Shown piece after piece: positions 22,627 through 33,550 of a stretch of 64,000 bases of DNA. How positions within the stretch are numbered: the first letter of the stretch is position 1; each line of letters starts with the position of its first letter. The position numbers and the translations under genes are program-made. Source of the stretch: Antilocapra americana (Eukaryota; Chordata; Mammalia; Artiodactyla; Antilocapridae). The stretch spans positions 40,376,863-40,440,862 of the forward strand of contig ML660201.1 of the NCBI GenBank assembly GCA_007570785.1, written 5' to 3'. Below the pieces are notes generated by a model that worked only from the letters and a program-made list of their open reading frames with translations, searched no databases and was not told the DNA's origin.

Positions 22627-23025
22627 GGCACTGTCCAGTAGAACTTCACATCATGATGCTAATGTTTTGTGTCTGCTCTGTCTCACACAGAAACCAACAG
22701 CCACGGATGGCTGTTGAACATGTGACATGTGGCTGGCACAGCTAAGGAGCTGAGTTTTAAATGTTATTTGTGTGTGTGTGTTGGTTACTCAGTCAAGTCT
22801 GACTCTTTGCAACCCATGGACTGTATATAGCCTGTCAGGCTGCTTTGTCCATGGATTCAGGCAAGAATACTGGGGTATTCCTTTCTCCATGGGATCTTCC
22901 TAACCCAGGGATCAAACCTGGGTCTCCTGCATTGCAGACAGATTCTTTACCATCTGAGCCATTAATTTTCCTTAATTAAAATTTAAATTTAAATAGCCAC
23001 ATGTACCAAGTGGCTATGATTTTGG
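22627..23025. mobile_element. Second hAT MITE, split by a Bov-tA SINE
   Basis: CGGCACTGTCCAGTAGAACTT at the left and AATTTAAATTTAAATAGCCACATG...GTGGCTATG...GGCTAGT at the right are the two halves of another MER1-group element. GGAGCTGAGTTTTAAATG and AATTAAAATTTAAATTT mark the break. It starts within 12 bases of the previous element. Confidence 0.7.
22771..22962 (-). mobile_element. Bov-tA SINE inside the hAT element
   Basis: On the + strand: TCTGACTCTTTGCAACCCATGGACTG, GGCAAGAATACTGGGG, GGGATCTTCCTAACCCAGGG, CTGCATTGCAGACAGATTCTTTACCATCTGAGCC, the full SINE with its tRNA-derived head at the right. Confidence 0.92.
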
Positions 23026-23089
23026 CTAGTGTAACTCTAGAGATTTGATCTTCTTATAGAAATATCCATTTAAACTTAACCAAGGTGTC

Positions 23090-23700
23090 GTTTTTCATCT
23101 ACCATATTGACAGAGATTTAAAAGTTTGATAACACGGTTGGCAAAGATAATCAAATCTCTCATGCATGGCAGTGGGAGTATAAATTAGAACAGCCTTTAC
23201 AGAGGACAATTTGACAATGTTTATCAAACTTACAAGTATACATTCCCTTGCACCCAGCAGTTTCATTCCTGGATGTTAGTGCTGCAGAGTCTCTCACATG
23301 TGTAAACTGATCTATGTAGAAGGATATTTGCTGCAGCAAAAGATTGGAAACCACACATCCAGTTAATGGGGGGTGGGTGGACAAACAAGCTTTGTTTTTA
23401 AAATATAATTTGCAGCTATTAAGAAAATGGGACCAACTTGTATTTGATAGTGTGGAGGGCTGTCTAAGCCATAATGATAATTCTAGAGCAGTGCATATAG
23501 CACAGTGCCGCTTGGGTGAGAGGAATGGTATGCCTGTTGGTGTCTAGAGCAACCAAGAGCCAGTCACAGTGGTTTCCTCCCTGGAGAGGAAAGGATAGAT
23601 GTGGGACAGAAGTCTGCTTATCATTGTATGGTGTACCCTTTTGAAATTTAATCCAATGTATTTCAGTTACTTGATCAAATAATATTTAAAATGCACAAAA
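23090..23700 (+). repeat. Old L1 (L1M) 3' fragment
   Basis: GCAGTGGGAGTATAAATTAGAACAGCC, GAGGACAATTTGACAATGTTTATCAAA, CACCCAGCAGTTTCATTCCTGG and GCAAAAGATTGGAAACC are the well-known L1M 3' UTR string in order. Confidence 0.7.
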
Positions 23701-23714
23701 GTAAACTCCAAAGG

Positions 23715-24052
23715 AAGGGTTAATCAGAGAAGGCTTCTGGAGGAGGTAACCTTTGGACGGGGTTGCAAAAGATTCACGGGATTCTTAGCAAGAGGAAAGT
23801 TGAGACTCAGAGACATCAACAAGCAGAACAGGTCAGGCATGTATGTGTACCTGGAGGTGGCCAGGGTACTGGTATATAAGACAGAGCAGTAATGGAGTTT
23901 GGACAGACTACAGACTGGCTGATTGGGAAGGGGTTTTGTGCATTGTGGACTCAACCCTGTGAGCCATAGGCAGCCATTCGTGAATTGAGGAAAGTGGGAA
24001 ATGGCGTGACGGTGTGTGTGTGAAAGACAACTTATGGCAGAATGGAGGGTGA
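23715..24052 (-). repeat. L2 LINE fragment
   Basis: AGAGAAGGCTTCTGGAGGAGGTAACCTTTGGACGG, AGAACAGGTCAGGCATG and GGACTCAACCCTGTGAGCCATAGG are the complement of L2. Confidence 0.6.
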
Positions 24053-24059
24053 TTTAAAA

Positions 24060-24464
24060 CAGTGGTTCTAAAGTGTGATCCACAGAACTCCTGAGGCCTA
24101 GAAAGTACTAACTACGTAACTTCAGAACAGATTTCGTTCATATGTGTCAACAAAAATAACACACCACAGCAGACTGATTACAGAAGCAGATATGTGAATC
24201 CAGCTGTCTCCTATGCAGCCAGACATTAAAAAGAGCTATAAGAGTATGAAACAGTGCTTCTCTTCTCACTGTTTTTTTTTAACAAATAGTTAATTGTCAA
24301 ATGTGATAATTAGATTAAGAATAGTACACTCATTTTTAAAATAAGAAAAAATTTTATTCTCAATTTTATTTTTAATATGCAAATATTAATAAAACCAACA
24401 TAAGCAAATACTCTTTGGGGCCCTCGATACTTTTTCCTGAGACCAAAAATTTTGAGAACCACTA
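24060..24464. mobile_element. hAT-type non-autonomous DNA element
   Basis: The ends are inverted: CAGTGGTTCTAAAG at the left and TTTTGAGAACCACTA at the right. The interior has GTGTGATCCACAGAACTCCTGAGG and GGGGCCCTCGATAC...CTGAGACCAAAAATT. The exact family is not assigned. Confidence 0.65.
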
Positions 24465-24755
24465 GTCTAGAAACAAGGAGGTCCTGTGTGCTTATAATGC
24501 TGGTTGGATCGAAATAAATTTTCGAGAAACAAATGCAGTCCGGTAGGAGGCAGGATCTAACAGTGTTGGAGTTGATATGTTTTGCATATGCGAGCACAAT
24601 ACAGTGGTCTGGGTAGGGATGTGTGAAAGAAATAGCCCTACTGATGGGTGGGTTTTGACTGACGGAAATGTTGGTGCATGTCATGTACTCCATTTATGCA
24701 CTAAAATATATTTCTGTTGTGTCCAGTCCTTTGCTGTTATAAACTGAGCCTCCCT

Positions 24756-24972
24756 GTGTGTGTGTGCGTGCTCAGTCGTGTCTGACTCTTTGCAACCCCA
24801 TGAACTGTAGCCTGCCAGACTCCTCTTCTTGGGATTTCCCAGGCAAGAATACTGGAACGAGTTGCCATTTCTTCCTCCAGGAGATCTTCCCAACCCAGGG
24901 ATCAAACCCACGTCTCTTGAGTCTCCCACACAGGCACATAGATTCTTGACTACTGGCGCCACCTGGGAAGCC
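24756..24972 (-). mobile_element. Bov-tA SINE, full length
   Basis: On the + strand it runs from a (TG)n edge through GCTCAGTCGTGTCTGACTCTTTGC, GGCAAGAATACTGG, GATCTTCCCAACCCAGGGATC to CGCCACCTGGGAAGCC, the tRNA-derived start. TCCCTGT on each side may be a short target duplication. Confidence 0.93.
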
Positions 24973-25112
24973 ATCCCTGTATAGGCCTCTAAGCGCCCAC
25001 CACCTGCAAGAATTACGCTAGGCCATGTCCTTAAAAGTTAGGCTGTTGACTAATGCCTTGTTCATGGAGATTTACCGGATCTTGATGAATGCGAATAACA
25101 AAAATTGACTGG

Positions 25113-25210
25113 ATGTCTGTCTGTCTGTATGTGTATCTTTTCTTTTCCCTTCCTTTCTCCCTTGCTCACTCTCCTTTTTGCTCTCTCTCTCTTACTTCTC
25201 TTAACCCCTT
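25113..25210. repeat. (CTGT)n and pyrimidine-rich tract
   Basis: GTCTGTCTGTCTGTATGTG is followed by an almost pure C/T run to 25210. Confidence 0.8.
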
Positions 25211-25254
25211 GATTTTCCACTCTTTTTCATTGATCATTAGTCCTTCTGTCATTA

Positions 25255-25792
25255 GCCTTTTTTAAAAAAATTTTAGGTTAAAATTGGCTTATAGCACTAT
25301 ATGTTTTATGTGCATAACATTGTATTTCTACTTCTATATGCTCACCACCAAAAATTTAATTTTCATCCATCACCATATAGTTGATCCCTTTGATCCATTT
25401 CACCTTTCCCTGCCCCTTCCCTTCTAGTAACCACAACTGTGTTTTCTGTGTCTATATGCTTGATTTTGGTTGGTTGGTTCATTTATTTTGTTGTTTGTTT
25501 CTTATATTCATATGAGTGAAATCACATTGTATTTGTTTTTCTGTGTCTCACTTAATTTCACTTAGCTTAATACCCTCAAGATCCTTCTATATTGTCACAC
25601 ATGGCAGGACTTCATCTTTTCATGGCTGAGTAGTATTCCCCTATGTGTGTGTATGTATGTTATATATGTGTTCCATATATATGTATGTATATATGTGTAT
25701 ACACACACACACCCCCCACATCTTCTTGATCCACTCACCCATTGATTGGTACTTAGCTCATTTCCACTTGGCTGTTGTAAATAATCAAGCAT
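25255..25792 (-). repeat. Old L1 (L1M) 3' end
   Basis: On the + strand: TAAAATTGGCTTATAGCACTATATG, CATAGTTGATCCC.., CTGAGTAGTATTCCCC, CATCTTCTTGATCCACTCACCCATTGATTGG, the complement of an L1M ORF2/3' region. It is interrupted by a (TATG)n/(CA)n stretch at 25643-25712. Confidence 0.75.
25643..25712. repeat. (TATG)n/(TA)n/(CA)n microsatellite inside the L1
   Basis: GTGTGTGTATGTATGTTATATATGTG...TATACACACACACACC, the usual expansion at this L1 site. Confidence 0.85.
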
Positions 25793-26114
25793 TAGCCTTG
25801 AGTCTTTAAAAGATATCCAGGGAAGATGCCTTTGTCAACTAACTTGATACACATTGGTGGATCACCTTCTTTGTGTAGTGCACTGGGTTATGCTGGAATC
25901 TGAACACAGACATTGTATTTCAAAAACATAATACAGCTAGAATTATTGTCATCTGTGATTTTGAGGCAAATATAGAATATCCTATTCGTTTCTAGGAAGT
26001 GTTCCCCAATCTCTGCTGTTCTCATCGCCCACCTTCCCACCTTCACCCAGCAGTCTCCTTGGCTACATGTTTTCATTCACACACACAGTGTTAGGAGGAA
26101 ACTTTGAAGGACAC

Positions 26115-26215
26115 CCGGACCAGTGCTCTTGTCTTACAGATAATAAACCTGAGATCCAGAGCGAGAAGGTGAGATGCCTAAGGTCATATAGCTAGTTTGA
26201 TGACCTTAAAAAGTA
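26115..26215 (-). repeat. MIR SINE core
   Basis: CTTACAGATAATAAACCTGAGATCCAGAG, GAGATGCCTAAGGTCATATAGCTAG, the complement of the MIR core. Confidence 0.6.
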
Positions 26216-26295
26216 GATAACAACTAGGTAATTGTTCCCTAGTTGCTCCATCTTACTACTTACACATCAGATAAGAGAAAGGTAATAACACTTGT

Positions 26296-26528
26296 AGAGT
26301 CTTCCCTGGTGGCTCAGACAGTACAGAATCTGCTGCAGTGCTGGAGACGTGCAATGCAAGAGACCCAGGTTCAATTCCTGGGTCAGGAAGATCACCTGGA
26401 GAAGGAAATGGCAACCGACTCCAGTATTCTTGCCTGGAGAATTCCATGGACAGAGGAGCCTAGCCGGCTACAGTCCATGGGGTCACAAAGAGTCAGATAC
26501 AACTTGAGTGACTAACACACACACACAG
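26296..26528 (+). mobile_element. Bov-tA SINE, full length, with 10-bp target duplication
   Basis: The head reads TCTTCCCTGGTGGCTCAGACAGTA...GGTTCAATTCCTGG (B-box-like). The body and the (AC)n tail follow. TAACACTTGT occurs at 26286-26295 and 26529-26538, fixing both ends. The head contains a small internal duplication (GCAGTGCTGGAGACGTGCAATGCAAGAGACC). Confidence 0.96.
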
Positions 26529-26538
26529 TAACACTTGT

Positions 26539-27562
26539 GATCTGGCAACTTCTCATAAGCTGTTATAGAACAGACTTCTGTAAATTGTTCACACTGTAGT
26601 AAAGCTAGAGGATATACACAGATGTAAGTTTTAGAACTATTTAGGTTTAAACTTTCTTTCTTTTTTCTTCACAGAACCATTTTGTATCTGAGGCCAAGGT
26701 ATCTAGACATTTTCAACCGAGAAGGTTTTTAAATTCCTCATTTGGGTTCTTTTCATCACCAAAATATTTTTTATAGTATATCCTAAAGTGGGCATCGCTT
26801 GGTCCCAATGATAAACAGCACAGATTTGAGAGGCTGCGCTGTGACAACAGAGAGGGGAGACACCGCCCACAAAGCCAACCAGGAAACAGATTCAACAGGC
26901 CTCACTTCCCACTCACTCCCTAAAGCTGAGCCTCCACCCCTCCCTCCCAAAGAGGGGCAGGAAGAAGGTTCAGAAAAGATAATGTGCCCATCCTTCAACA
27001 AAGCTTGGCTCACCCTTTGGGTCCTCCGCATGCTCCTGTTTCCTGTGGCTAAAGTTAGACCTGTTAGATATGAATTTCATTTTTAATCCATGACTGGGCA
27101 GACGGGGCAGACAGACCTTCTCCAGAAGGGACGGGCGGGTGTTGAGAGGGTGGATGGGGTAGAAGTCACTTCTCACTCATTCTAGGGAAGAGGGCAACAG
27201 AGTGTCACTTTTTCTGTGCTTGTCAGGAGCAGCAAGGTCGTGTACCAGTTACTTTGTGTGGCCATTAGGAGAGGGAGTTTCCACAAAGAAAGTGTTTCCT
27301 AAACCTCGCTCAGTTATGAATCACCTTTTGCCATAGCCTTTAACATGGTAAAAATACTTAATAGCTTTCTGCAAAACAACAGTTTTTCCCTTAGAGTTAT
27401 CTTTAATGGAAAGTTTATATTAAACAGAAAACCAGTATGCTGGCCCAACTTTGAGTACTAGATACCCACAAAACAGTGTAATGAAATTCTGGCTAGTTGC
27501 TGTTGCCTGAGTCTCTCTCCTGGAGAGAGAGTAAATGCTGGGGTTGGTAAGCATTGAGTACG
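26539..27562. other. Non-coding stretch
   Basis: No repeat was recognised. Open frames of up to 95 codons on both strands overlap without protein similarity. Confidence 0.35.
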
Positions 27563-27570
27563 TGTTAAAG

Positions 27571-27705
27571 ATGCTGCTGCTGCTGCTAAGTCGCTTCAGT
27601 CATGTCCGATTCCTAGCTACCCCATGGACTGCAGCCTACCAGGCTCCTCCGTCCATGGGATTTTGTAGGCAAGAGTACTGGAGTGGGTTGCCATTGCCTT
27701 CTCCA
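27571..27705 (-). mobile_element. Bov-A2-type SINE monomer with 8-bp target duplication
   Basis: On the + strand: GCTGCTGCTGCTGCTAAGTCGCTTCAGTC through GAGTGGGTTGCCATTGCCTTCTCC. TGTTAAAG flanks both sides (27563-27570, 27706-27713). Confidence 0.95.
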
Positions 27706-27733
27706 TGTTAAAGGTGAGGTAGCCCCCATCAGA

Positions 27734-27944
27734 TGCTCCCCTGGTGGCTCAGCAGTAAAGAATTCACCTGCCACGCAGGAGACCCAGGTTTCATCCCTGG
27801 GTCAAGAAGACCTCCTAGAGAAGGAAATGGCAACCCACTCTGATATTTTCACCTGGAAAATCCCATGGACTGAGGAGCCTGACAGGCTACAGTCTATGGG
27901 GTTGTAAGAGTCAGACACAACTCAGCGACTAAACTACCACCACA
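27734..27944 (+). mobile_element. Bov-tA SINE, full length
   Basis: CCCCTGGTGGCTCAGCAGTAAAGAATTC, GGAGACCCAGGTTTCATCCCTGG, GGAAATGGCAACCCACTC and AGTCAGACACAACTCAGCGACTAAAC, in order. Confidence 0.94.
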
Positions 27945-28129
27945 GCAATCTGACAGACTGAGAATGGATAGTGACTTGAAAACGTGGTAACTTTCCTGTT
28001 GTGTGATCTGCTGGGTAAAGCCTGTGAGAGCACTCTCCCAGGTTCCACTCATACCACCTGAACTGCAGATATCTCCTCCAGAGTCCCCTGAATCCACGTG
28101 TGATTTCCTGTGTCCCTCAGCTTGTAGGG

Positions 28130-28490
28130 GTTTCCAGCCAAGGGGGTTAAGGTCCTGAGGGGCCCCTCCCCATCAGTGAGGGGGTGGATTGAATGCTTCT
28201 ACTTCCCTACCTGTTAGCGGAAAATTATGAGCTGTGTCTTATACAGTCCCTCACCGGGGTGGGATGGGGCCCAGTGGGTTGTTCTCCAGCTCCAGCTGCC
28301 CACAGCTGAAACCTGGTGGCTTTACATCTTTTGGGGGCCTCCCTCCTTTCACCGCCTCACTGTCTCACTCCTCACCAGTTCTTCATGGGAATTACCACCC
28401 CATGTATAAACAGCTTATATACCTAAATCGTCACCCAGGATCTGCTGTTGGGGGAACCCAAACCATAACAGCTGGTAAGCATACCACCTA
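28130..28490. repeat. Possible old LTR-like remnant
   Basis: The right end (GTCACCCAGGATCTGCTGTTGGGGGAACCCAAACCATAACA) resembles the end of some old LTR repeats. The family is not assigned. Frames of 60-85 codons here are not supported as genes. Confidence 0.3.
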
Positions 28491-29003
28491 AAATAATCTT
28501 ACAAACCACCACGAGACCAGACCCATCCTTTGGGAAACAGTAGCCCAAGGTACATGTCCAAATGGTATAAAGAAACTTATCACTTTTTTTTTTTTCCTTT
28601 AAAGTTCAAAACTGTATTGAAATTCTTGGTATTCAGTTCTTCCATTTTCCCTAACATTTTAGTGATATTCTGTTCTGATGAGTAACATCGTTTTCCATTT
28701 TTGCTGTTCCTCTTTCAGTATGGTATTACAGCTTGCTAACAAACTTAGTGTTCCCAAATTTGCCTGTAAACTTGATTTACTGTGTGACATTTGTCAGTTG
28801 TTTGCCAGTCTGAGACATCCAGTGAGTGGAGCAGGGAGTGTCGGTCTGTGGTTACTGAAAGTGATTGTTGATGCATCAATGATGAGCCCAGGCTAAAATG
28901 CAGCAGGCAAGTGTTGCCAAACTCAGCCACTTTCTAGCAAGTCTTTTACAATATCCTGAGGAAAACCAGGACTTTAAAATTAGGGAGATTGTAAAAAGTG
29001 CTT

Positions 29004-29115
29004 GGTTGTTATTTAGTTGCTCTCTTGTGTCCAAGACTCTTTATGACCCCACAGACTGTGACCTGCCAGGCCACTCTGTTCCCAGGCAAGAATATTGGAA
29101 TGGGTTGCCATTTCC
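29004..29115 (-). mobile_element. Bov-A SINE fragment with about 23-bp target duplication
   Basis: TTAGGGAGATT followed by an A-rich TGCTT block occurs before (28980-29003) and after (29116-29138). Between them, on the + strand, are TTAGTTGCTCTCTTGTGTCC, CCCCACAGACTGTGACCTGCCAGG and GGCAAGAATATTGGAATGGG. Confidence 0.92.
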
Positions 29116-29384
29116 TTAGGGAGATTAAAAAAATGCTTCTGTTTTTGTTTCTGCCTGAATCTTATAGGCAAATTGAAGACAGGACTGAAGTTCTAATGGG
29201 GAAAGGATTTCTTATCTTTAGGGGGTTGGGCCCTTGCCAGCGAGATCCTGTCCTGTGAAACCTAGATTGTTGAGAGAGTGGTGAAGTCCAGAGAAAGATA
29301 TACCTCACAAGAAGTCAGAAGCATCTGTAAATGACATGAGATCCAGAAATCCAACAGGAAGGCAGAAAGAGAGCCAGCTTCATG

Positions 29385-29470
29385 CACAGGGCTCTGTGCT
29401 CAACAGATCTTCACTATGTGGGCACATAGAGTTGCCCAATAAATACTTGTTTAATATTTGAATGAGTCAG
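29385..29470 (+). repeat. MIR/L2-type tail
   Basis: GGGCACATAGAGTTGCCCAATAAATACTTGTTTAATATTTGAATGAGT resembles the common AATAAATATTTGTTGAATGAATGA end. Confidence 0.45.
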
Positions 29471-29851
29471 TGCTTGGTAGTCAAACTTGCTTTGAGTTTT
29501 CAGGGATGGTGGCCTCAGAACGGGTACTCATCCCGGAAAAGTTCCTATACATTTTTTCCTTTCCAGATCTGGCTGCATAATTTGCAGGGTCCAGTGAGAA
29601 ATGAAAATCTAGGGCCCTTGTTTAAAAAGTTATTAAGAGTTTCAAGATGGTGACTGCAAAGCATTATTCTCTATGTGCCTGCATAATGGAAGGCCCTAGA
29701 AGTGAACTTGAACTGGCTTTTGCATTCATTGACCTTAGCTTGAAGGAGGAGACAGACATTAACCCAGTTATTACACAAGTAAAGGGTAACATTTTAATAA
29801 GTTTAGTACAACAAAGAAGAGGCACAATGAGGCTGAGAGTCCATAACTGAG

Positions 29852-29940
29852 AGATTTTTTTTTTTTTTTTTTTGGTTTGGAGCTATCTTAGAATACCTCC
29901 ATCACGAGTAAGGAGTAAGGAGTAAGGAGTAAGGAGGAGT
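29852..29940. repeat. T-run followed by a 7-bp tandem repeat (GAGTAAG)x4
   Basis: About 20 T at 29853-29873, then after 33 bases four perfect GAGTAAG units at 29906-29933. Confidence 0.95.
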
Positions 29941-30196
29941 TGGCTGGGAGAAAAGCGGAGGAAAGAAGGTTCAAAGGCAGAGGAAACATGGAGAAAGAGG
30001 AACTGGGATTATGGGAGGGAGGTTGGACCTCAGAACAAAGGGACTGAGGGTGGAGATGAGAATTGGACCAGTCTTGACTTTGCACAGGGTCTTCTGGACA
30101 CTAACATGTCTTGAGAAATTCAGGGCTGTTTCATGACTAACAGTAACAGAAAGATGCGTTAAGTTATTCACCCTTAGTTTTCCTTCCTGGCTTCCA

Positions 30197-30408
30197 GGGC
30201 TTTCCCGCTGGCTCAGACAGTGAAGAGTCTGTCTGCAGTGCAGAAGACCAGGGTTCAGCCCCTGGGTTGGGACTATCCCCTGGAGAAGGATATGGCAACC
30301 CACTCCAGTATCCTTGCCTGGAAAATCCCATGAATGGAGGAGCCTGGCAGGCTACAGTCCTGGGGTCGCAGAGTTGGACAGGATTGAGCAACTTCACTTT
30401 CACTTTCT
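30197..30408 (+). mobile_element. Bov-tA SINE, full length
   Basis: GGGCTTTCCCGCTGGCTCAGACAG, GGGTTCAGCCCCTGGGTTGGG, GATATGGCAACCCACTCC, GGAGCCTGGCAGGCTACAG and GAGTTGGACAGGATTGAGCAAC, in order. Confidence 0.94.
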
Positions 30409-30574
30409 CTTCAAATAAACTGAGAAAGAAAATTACTCCAGTACAATTCTCATCCTTGTAAATAGGAAATGATGTCAACAATCATGTTCATGGACACTGG
30501 CCAATCAGAAAAGTCATCAGGTACTGTGTGGGAGACTTGTGGAAAGGGATAATTTGAACGTTTATGATGAGGGC

Positions 30575-31215
30575 CCTTTAGAAGCTCTCACTCCTTATCT
30601 ATCCTCTTCTTTGCTTGGTTGGCTCCATCCCACCATTGAAATGGCATCTCAGCTGTTCCTCCTCTGAGAAAGCTCCCTGACCTCTCTCTCCAATAGCTTC
30701 ACCCTCCCACTCCCTTTGATAGGCTTTCCTATTACCCTGGTTTACTTTCTTTATAATTCTTATTGTTGTTGTTTAGTCGCTAAGTCATATGCTACCCCAT
30801 GGACTTCAGCATGCCAGGCTTCACTGTCCCCTAGAGTTTGGTCAAACTCATGTCCATTGAGTCAGTGATGCCAGCCAACCATCTCATCCTCTGCCGCTCC
30901 CTTTTCCTTTTGCCTTCAATCTTTCCCAACATCAAGGTCTTTTCCAGTGAGTCAGCTCTAAGCATCACGGGGCCAAAGTATTGGAGCTTCAGCACCAGTC
31001 CTTCCAATGAATATTCAGGGTTGATTTCCTTTAGGATTGACTGATTATTACTTTTAGTACACCTTAAAACTAGTTTGTTTATTTGCTTATTATAATCCCT
31101 ATTCCCGTCGAGGGCAGGAGCTGTATCTATTTTATTAACCAATTTATTTCCAGCAGCTTGCACAGTGCCTGGCATCTAATAGGCACTTCATAAAATAACT
31201 ATTGAATGAATGAAA
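30575..31215 (+). repeat. L2 LINE 3' end split by BovB
   Basis: The left part reads CCTCCTCTGAGAAAGCTCCCTGACC...CTTTATAATTCTTATTG. The right part (31047-31215) reads TTTATTTGCTTATTATAATCCC, GTCGAGGGCAGGAGCTGTATC, CACAGTGCCTGGCATCTAATAGGC and ATTGAATGAATGAA, the L2 3' end. Confidence 0.8.
30763..31046 (-). mobile_element. BovB LINE 3' fragment
   Basis: On the + strand: TTGTTGTTTAGTCGCTAAGTC, CAAACTCATGTCCATTGAGTCAGTGATGCC, CAATCTTTCCCAACATCAAGG and AATGAATATTCAGGGTTGATTTCC, the complement of the BovB 3' part. Confidence 0.95.
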
Positions 31216-31266
31216 CTTTAGAGTGTAGGTCATTCATCTGAGTCTTGTTCCTGGATTTCCACTGCC

Positions 31267-31289
31267 AAAAAAAAAAAAAAAAAAAAAGA
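31267..31289. repeat. A-run
   Basis: About 23 A in a row follow ACTGCC. No matching target duplication was found, so the source of the tail is unknown. Confidence 0.9.
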
Positions 31290-31414
31290 ATATTGTGGGT
31301 CCCAGAATCAAAAATGGAACTCTATGGATGACGCATCCTGGTGTTTTAGTCTTCATGAAAAGAAATTCTACAGCTTTATATGCTCTGTTTGGGAGCTAGT
31401 GGGTTTGTTTGTTC

Positions 31415-31510
31415 ATGTAAGTCAGTCAACACACATTTATTGAGCTTTCTGTGTGTTGGACTAGGTCTTAGTAGTGTCCAGCAAAGTTCTAGACATGAAA
31501 GAATTCTACT
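31415..31510 (-). repeat. L2 3' fragment
   Basis: GTCAACACACATTTATTGAGC then TTCTAGACATGAAAG, the complement of the L2 end. Confidence 0.4.
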
Positions 31511-32711
31511 CAGTAAAACATGGATTTCCTGGGAAATGGATTAAATGTTGGATAAATGTGCTTTGATTCTGCAAAATCAAGACCTCAGTTTCAGATTTCA
31601 GGATAAAAATGATTGGGAAGAGCTTTGAAGCAAAAAATCAGGATTAGAAAATTTAGCACAAAGTCCTTCCCCCTCCCTGCAGCCCCCCCTGTGGCTTAGC
31701 ACTACTCCTGCTTTTTACTCAAAACTTGACAGGACATGATAGTGCTGCTGAAGGAGGGCTGCCCTGAATACCTGCCTGTCCCTGATGTTTGGGGCCCTTT
31801 ACTTCTCTCCTATAATTTGGTATTGTGGTGAGGCCCTCCTCCCCTTTCAGAAACAGCTGCAGAAGGAAAATGTCCCTCTTAATCACAGTTGACATCTTTC
31901 CAGACACCGCATCAGGAATGGTAACTGGCTTTCTCATTACTGTTCTGACAGGTCCTCTGCAGACTATCGCCAGGAGTGTTTTCTCAGGTTAGTCAAGGCT
32001 AGTCTGAAAACTGGTGGTCTGCTTTGTGCTAATGACTCTAGAGAGACCAGGAGAGAGGTCCAGTCCTTCCAGAGGCCACATTCTGCAGAGCTCCATTGAG
32101 AAGCATTGTTGGCATATTCAAGTACAGCATTTTGAGAGGAGAGGAGTTACCTGTTACACAGTTATTTTTCTTTTAGCTGTTTCTTTCCTACTGAGAGAGA
32201 AACATCTTTAAGAATAGGCAGCTTCTTATGAGAATTTCAAGTTTTGTTTGGAAGAGAGCTAAATATTTTGATCAAATAATCCTTAAATTATATTCTTCTC
32301 AAGCCTAAGGGGTTGTGTTCCAGCTACTGCCCAACCAAAGTTTGCTGAAGTACCTAGGCAGACTCAATCCCTTTTAGGGGCTCAGGGGCTTGCAGGCACC
32401 AAAGGTTAGCAGATACTGCGGAGTTGAGGCCTGAGGGTCCTGGAGTTTGGCACCGGCTGGACATCAGATGCCTCCAAGAGGAATGAGTGTTTATGGGCTT
32501 GTTTTTTCTTTGAGGACAGGGGAGAGTGTGCAGGTTATTTGTGAACTTCTTTTATTTTACTTTTGGTAACTTAATATTTAAAACTTATAGAAAAGTTGCA
32601 AGTCTAGAAAAAGATACTTCTAAATACCTTTTACACACTTCACTGATTAAGTTTGTTCTCTCTGTATCTCTCTCTCTTTTTTTTTTTTTTGTATATCTTT
32701 CTCTATAGATG

Positions 32712-32919
32712 CATGCTTGCATGCTAAGTCGATTCAGTCGTGTCCAGCTCTGAGGACTAAGGACTGTAGCCCACCAGTCTCCTCTGTTCATGGGATTCTC
32801 CAGGCAAGAATACTGGAGTGTGTTGCCATGCCCTCCTCCAGGGGATCTTCCCGACCCAGGGATTGGACCTGAGTCTCGGGTCTCCTGTGCTTTACCGCTA
32901 GCACCACCTGGGAAGCCCC
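32712..32919 (-). mobile_element. Bov-tA SINE, full length
   Basis: On the + strand: CATGCTAAGTCGATTCAGTCGTGTCC, GGCAAGAATACTGGAGTGTG, GGGGATCTTCCCGACCCAGGG and GCTAGCACCACCTGGGAAGCCC. Confidence 0.94.
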
Positions 32920-32943
32920 TCTCCATAAGTAAATAGATAGATT

Positions 32944-33342
32944 TGTTGTTGTTCAGTCACTAAGTCGTGTCCGACTCTTTGTGACCCTATACTGACTGCA
33001 GTATGCCAGGCTCCTCTGTCCTTCACTGTCTCTTGCAGTTCGCTCAGATTCATATCCATTGAGTCAGTGATGCAGTCTACCAATCTTATCCCCTACTGCC
33101 CCCTTCTCCTTTTCCTTTCAATCTTTCCCAGCATCAGGGTCTTTTCCAATAAGTTGGCTGTTTGTGTCAGGTGGCTAAAGTATTGGAACTTCAGCATCAG
33201 TTCTTCCAATGAATATTCAGGGTTGATTTTCCTTTAGGATTGACTGGTTTGATCTCCTTGCAGGAATAGAAGGAATTCTCAAGAGTCTTCTCCAACAGCA
33301 CAATTCGAAAGCATCAGTTCTTTGGTGCTCAGTCTTCTTTAT
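32944..33342 (-). mobile_element. BovB LINE 3' fragment
   Basis: On the + strand: TTGTTGTTGTTCAGTCACTAAGTCGTGTCC through TCATATCCATTGAGTCAGTGATGC and GGATTGACTGGTTTGATCTCC to GCTCAGTCTTCTTTATA. It is about 400 bases of the BovB 3' region, truncated at an AT-rich repeat. Confidence 0.95.
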
Positions 33343-33550
33343 ATAAATGTGTGCATGTGTGTATACGTATATATTAAATAAATTTATATATTATATATTT
33401 AAATAAATTTATATATTACATATATATTGACATTTATTTTGTACATATATATGTATATACTAAATAGTTAACTACAAGAGTACTTATTTTATACATTTAT
33501 ATATACATATATACATATATATGTATATACTAAATGCTTAACTACAAGAC
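33343..33550. repeat. AT-rich simple repeat with internal duplications
   Basis: AAATAAATTTATATATTA occurs twice in tandem (about 33377-33420). ACATATATATGTATATACTA plus AA(T)..TTAACTACAAGA occurs at 33443-33480 and 33512-33549, a 69-bp-period duplication. Confidence 0.85.

Noticed and set aside
26296..26528. tRNA gene candidates from the A/B-box-like heads of Bov-tA copies
   Set aside because: The heads are SINE-derived tRNA relics with Bov-A bodies attached and are present in many copies. None folds as an independent tRNA gene.
31267..31289. A-run as the tail of a new retrocopy
   Set aside because: No matching target duplication was found on the two sides and no element body could be recognised before it.
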